Assembly: GCF_000413935.1 (NCBI RefSeq)
Contig: NZ_KE340381.1
Span: 1-64,000 of the forward strand
Direction of reading: 5' to 3'
Length of the DNA: 64,000 nucleotides
DNA from: Acinetobacter colistiniresistens
Lineage (GTDB): Bacteria; Pseudomonadota; Gammaproteobacteria; Pseudomonadales; Moraxellaceae
In this document: piece by piece, positions 61,266-64,000 of the stretch
Position numbering within the stretch: position 1 is the first letter of the stretch
How the letters are laid out: each line of letters opens with the position of its first letter
Program-made: the position numbers and the translations under genes
Notes under the pieces: generated by a model
What the model was told of the DNA's origin: nothing
Seen by the model: only the letters and a program-made list of their open reading frames with translations
Databases searched by the model: none

Positions 61266-61970
61266 ATGAGCACAATATTACATATCGATGCCAGTATTCG
61301 TAACATAACCAATCCAAACCCAAGTCATAATTCTATTTCAAAGAATATTGCCCATCGCTTTATCCAGACTTTGGAAAAACATTCCCTTATAGATGAATAT
61401 ATCTATCGTGATATCGGTATTAATCCACCACCTTTTATTACTCAAGCCTGGATGGGAGCAGTATTTACACCAGAAGAAAAAAGAACCACTGAACAAAAGG
61501 AACTCTTAACGCTTTCAGATCAACTGATTGCTGAAATTGTCGTGGCTGACCTGATTGTCATTTCCTCACCGATGTACAACTATGGCATGCCTGCTCAGTT
61601 AAAAGCATGGTTTGATCAAATCGCCCGAGTGAATAAGACCTTTGATTTTGATCTTTCGCGGGGCGATTTCCCATTACAACCGCTTTTATCAGGCAAAACG
61701 CTGGTCATTATTAGCTCTAGTGGGGAATTCGGTTTTGAAAAAGGTGGGATTAGAGAACAAATGAGTCATCTGATTCCACACCTATATACGCTCAGCAAAT
61801 ATTTAGGTGTAGAAAAAATCTATGAAATTGCAGCTGAATATCAGGAATTTGCCGATGATCGGCATCTAAAGTCCGTAGCAGATGCTTATCTAAAGGCTGA
61901 AGAGCTGGCTTTGCAACTCAGCCATTTTTCACATAAAACAGTCGAATTGAAGAAAGCCATTCATACTTAA
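61266..61970 (+). CDS. FMN-dependent NADH-azoreductase/flavodoxin-fold quinone reductase
   Basis: 234 residues. Flavodoxin-like start 'ILHIDASIRNITNPNPSHNSISKNIA' (FMN phosphate loop), then VISSPMYNYGMPAQLKAWFDQIARVNKTF, the AzoR signature, and 'LSGKTLVIISSSGEFGFEKG'. It reduces quinones or azo compounds by two electrons. It is longer than E. coli AzoR (about 200). Probably controlled by the divergent LysR protein. Confidence 0.87.
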   Translation: MSTILHIDASIRNITNPNPSHNSISKNIAHRFIQTLEKHSLIDEYIYRDIGINPPPFITQAWMGAVFTPEEKRTTEQKELLTLSDQLIAEIVVADLIVISSPMYNYGMPAQLKAWFDQIARVNKTFDFDLSRGDFPLQPLLSGKTLVIISSSGEFGFEKGGIREQMSHLIPHLYTLSKYLGVEKIYEIAAEYQEFADDRHLKSVADAYLKAEELALQLSHFSHKTVELKKAIHT

Positions 61971-62297
61971 TCTGCTTAATGCTTCCTCATAAGGATTTGA
62001 TCTTGAAGAATAAGCAATCCCATTCCACCTTATTCTTCTTAACTCAATTAAGCTCAACTACAGCAGACGCTAATGATAGAAAAATTCATCATCTGGATCG
62101 CAGAGCAACGCAAAAAGCATTTACATGAACTATAAATACTTATGTCATTGTTCCGCTAAAATCGAAACTGAAAAGCGATGTCTCAAATTTATCTCCTCGA
62201 AAGCATCGCTGCTTCCAAAAGCTGATATGGGCTCATGCTTCCGCTTGAGCACAGTCAACTGGGTTACTCAATAAAGAAAGACAGGATAGATCGTTTT

Positions 62298-62657
62298 ATG
62301 GAAAAACCAATCGAATGCCCTAAATGTGGTTCGACTGAAATTGAAACACGTAATCATGACAAATTACTGAGAACAACAGGTGGCGTGTTACTGATGGCCG
62401 CAGGAACAACAGCTGGGACTGTTGGTGGTGCAGCAAGTGGTGCTTCTGTTGGCGCAGCGATTGGCACCGTTGCTGGTCCTTTAGGTGTAATTGTTGGTGG
62501 AACAGTTGGAACCTTTGTCGGTGCGATCAGCGCAGGAATTACTGGTGGTGTTGTGGGTAATATTTTTGGGAAAAAGGCAGGCGTCATGGTCGACAAGAAT
62601 ATTTTTCAGGATTACCGCTGCCTGAAATGTAACTATCGTTTTAAACAAAAAAAATAA
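62298..62657 (+). CDS. Zinc-ribbon protein with an internal glycine-zipper membrane hairpin
   Basis: 119 residues from ATG 62298 (MEKPIECPKCGSTEIETRNH); the ORF is open to 62235. An N-terminal CPKC and a C-terminal CLKC (YRCLKCNYRFKQKK) together look like the two halves of one zinc ribbon. Between them is a glycine/alanine-rich stretch of about 70 residues with repeating small residues (GGAASGASVGAAIGTVAGPL and further) typical of glycine-zipper membrane hairpins. The 327 bp before it (61971-62297) show no convincing gene. Function unknown. Confidence 0.65.
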   Translation: MEKPIECPKCGSTEIETRNHDKLLRTTGGVLLMAAGTTAGTVGGAASGASVGAAIGTVAGPLGVIVGGTVGTFVGAISAGITGGVVGNIFGKKAGVMVDKNIFQDYRCLKCNYRFKQKK

Positions 62658-62673
62658 TCCCCCACTGTTCAAT

Positions 62674-62705
62674 TCAGGTCTGGAAAATACGTTTTTCAGG
62701 CCTTT
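62674..62705 (+). terminator. Terminator-like hairpin after the glycine-zipper gene
   Basis: AGGTCTGGAAAA, a 4-base loop and TTTTTCAGGCCT followed by TTTT, with one mismatch, lie about 17 bp after the stop. The rest of 62658-62973 holds no gene. Confidence 0.55.
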
Positions 62706-62973
62706 TCCAAAATCTAAGCAAACCATATCTTCCCTAAATCAAAAGCAATCAGAGCACGTAAAATTGATGGTTCAAGCATTCTCGAGAGCAAAAAAAAATC
62801 CCAAACTCTTGGGGAAGAGTATGGGACTACGATATTACTATCGTGAATAGTGTTATTTATATCACACATCCAATTAAAAAACATAGAACAAATCACAAAA
62901 ACAATACATAACTGTCTATCCAACAGTTCAAGAAGAGTAAGCCAAACTCCGTCTAACGCTAGAATTTGAATCT

Positions 62974-63999
62974 TTAATGTGATTTTAAAGCATTGGTTTT
63001 GTGTTCCTGCATCGGGCTTTCATAAGTGGTTTGAGCAATCGGTGATACACGCCAAACCGTATTCCCAACATCATCAGCCACTAAAAGCGCACCCGAAAAA
63101 TCGATTGCAACACCAACTGGTCGTCCATAGGCTTGTCCTTTGTCACTTAAAAAACCTGTCAACACATCTTGCGGTTCACCATCAGGTTGACCACTTCTAA
63201 ACGGCACAAAAATCACCTTATAGCCACTATGCGGTTTACGGTTCCATGAACCATGTTGACCAATGAATGCCCCACCTCGATACTGTGGCATCAATTCAGT
63301 CGCATAAAATGCTAAACCTAAAGATGCGGTATGATTGCCCAATGCATAGTCAGGTTTAAGTGCGCGAGCCACCCTTTCAGGATTTTGTGGTTTTACCCGT
63401 GTATCGATATGCTGTCCATAATAACTATAGGGCCAGCCATAAAATCCACCATCCTTAACTGAAGTCATATAGTCAGGTACTAAGTCATTGCCCAATTCAT
63501 CACGCTCATTCACAACCGTCCAAAGCTGGCCGCCTTGAGGTTGCCAGCCCATACCATTCGGGTTACGCAAACCTGTAGCAAAAGGTCGAGCTTTAGCTGT
63601 CGCAATATCAAACTCCAGAATCTGTGCCCTGCCAACCTCTTTGTCTAATCCGTTCTCAGCCACGTTACTATTTGAACCCACCGAAATATATAGCTTTGTC
63701 CCTGCTGGATTTACAATTACATTTTTGGTCCAATGATGATTGAGTTTGCCTGCAGGAAGATCCAAAACTTTTGTGCCCTGCGCCGTAATCTTAGTTACAC
63801 CATCCTGATAAGGAAAACGCAGGAGTACATCTGTATTCGCCACGTAAAGTGCATTGCCGACCAAAGCCATCCCAAAAGGAGAATTCAAATTCTCCAGAAA
63901 GATGCTATTGGTATCTGCAATCCCATCACCATTGGTATCACGCAGTAAACGAATACGATTGGCGCTTGGAAAAGATGCCCCTGCGCGTTGCATCACCTT
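62974..63999 (-). CDS. PQQ-dependent sugar/sorbosone dehydrogenase-like beta-propeller, N-terminus outside window
   Basis: About 340 residues in the window; the frame remains open at the right edge, so the N-terminus (signal peptide expected) is missing. Recognisable propeller motifs: '[16 protein letters not shown]', '[20 protein letters not shown]', '[28 protein letters not shown]', '[29 protein letters not shown]', '[17 protein letters not shown]' and '[22 protein letters not shown]'. These match periplasmic glucose/L-sorbosone dehydrogenases that use PQQ. Substrate not determined. Confidence 0.85.
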   Translation of the reverse strand, partial: KVMQRAGASFPSANRIRLLRDTNGDGIADTNSIFLENLNSPFGMALVGNALYVANTDVLLRFPYQDGVTKITAQGTKVLDLPAGKLNHHWTKNVIVNPAGTKLYISVGSNSNVAENGLDKEVGRAQILEFDIATAKARPFATGLRNPNGMGWQPQGGQLWTVVNERDELGNDLVPDYMTSVKDGGFYGWPYSYYGQHIDTRVKPQNPERVARALKPDYALGNHTASLGLAFYATELMPQYRGGAFIGQHGSWNRKPHSGYKVIFVPFRSGQPDGEPQDVLTGFLSDKGQAYGRPVGVAIDFSGALLVADDVGNTVWRVSPIAQTTYESPMQEHKTNALKSH

Positions 64000-64000
64000 T

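Noticed and set aside
62073-62135. A 20-codon frame (MIEKFIIWIAEQRKKHLHEL)
   Set aside because: Too short, without a clear ribosome site or conserved context.
62354-62596. A minus-strand 80-residue proline/alanine-rich frame
   Set aside because: It is the mirror of the glycine-zipper coding sequence.

Overview
The window looks like chromosomal DNA of an Acinetobacter species (AT-rich gammaproteobacterium). The grounds are the catM/catBCAIJFD beta-ketoadipate genes, the astCADBE operon preceded by a glutamate dehydrogenase, the paraquat-inducible locus with PqiA split over two genes, and an indole-3-acetate (iac) degradation cluster in the order described for A. baumannii. The species cannot be fixed from the sequence alone.

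Layout. 0-4.1 kb: the start of an adenylate-forming enzyme gene, then pqiA-pqiA-pqiB-pqiC (envelope lipid transport). 4.3-14.2 kb: amino acid permease, the complete arginine succinyltransferase pathway (astE, B, D, A, C), glutamate dehydrogenase and a divergent Lrp/AsnC regulator. 14.2-23.5 kb: NAD malic enzyme, a short-chain dehydrogenase/amidohydrolase pair, a TonB-dependent siderophore receptor with a periplasmic partner, an esterase-like hydrolase and a 36-residue membrane protein. 23.5-28.7 kb: fadE and a Fur-box-preceded DUF3325/PepSY/DUF3649 operon. 29.2-38.1 kb: OprD-type porin, catM and catB-C-A-I-J-F-D. 38.1-43.6 kb: arylacetaldehyde-type aldehyde dehydrogenase, GMC alcohol dehydrogenase and a FeaR-like AraC regulator that is broken by an IS3-family element. 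43.8-51.8 kb: iacG-F-E-D-C-I-A-H with divergent iacR; iacB is absent. 51.9-53.5 kb: debris, including an orphan Rhs C-terminal toxin-like domain and a membrane-anchored putative immunity protein. 53.5-60.2 kb: an undescribed-looking cluster (3-hydroxyacyl-CoA-type dehydrogenase broken by a second identical IS, opine-type dehydrogenase, AraC regulator, MFS transporter, NTF2-like protein). 60.3-64 kb: LysR/azoreductase pair, a zinc-ribbon glycine-zipper protein and a PQQ sugar dehydrogenase-like gene cut by the window edge.

How the genes fit together. The stretch from 29 to 60 kb reads as a catabolic island. The iac genes turn indole-3-acetate into catechol and the adjoining cat genes carry catechol to succinyl-CoA and acetyl-CoA. 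The alcohol and aldehyde dehydrogenases between them could feed arylethanols and arylacetaldehydes into the same route (inference). Two 1309-bp IS copies in the same orientation bracket the iac cluster. Each has its own 3-bp target duplication and each splits a gene that can be rejoined exactly in frame, so they are two independent insertions and not a composite transposon. A 39-bp block conserved upstream of both the OprD porin and the distant MFS transporter suggests that the two ends of the island share a regulator.
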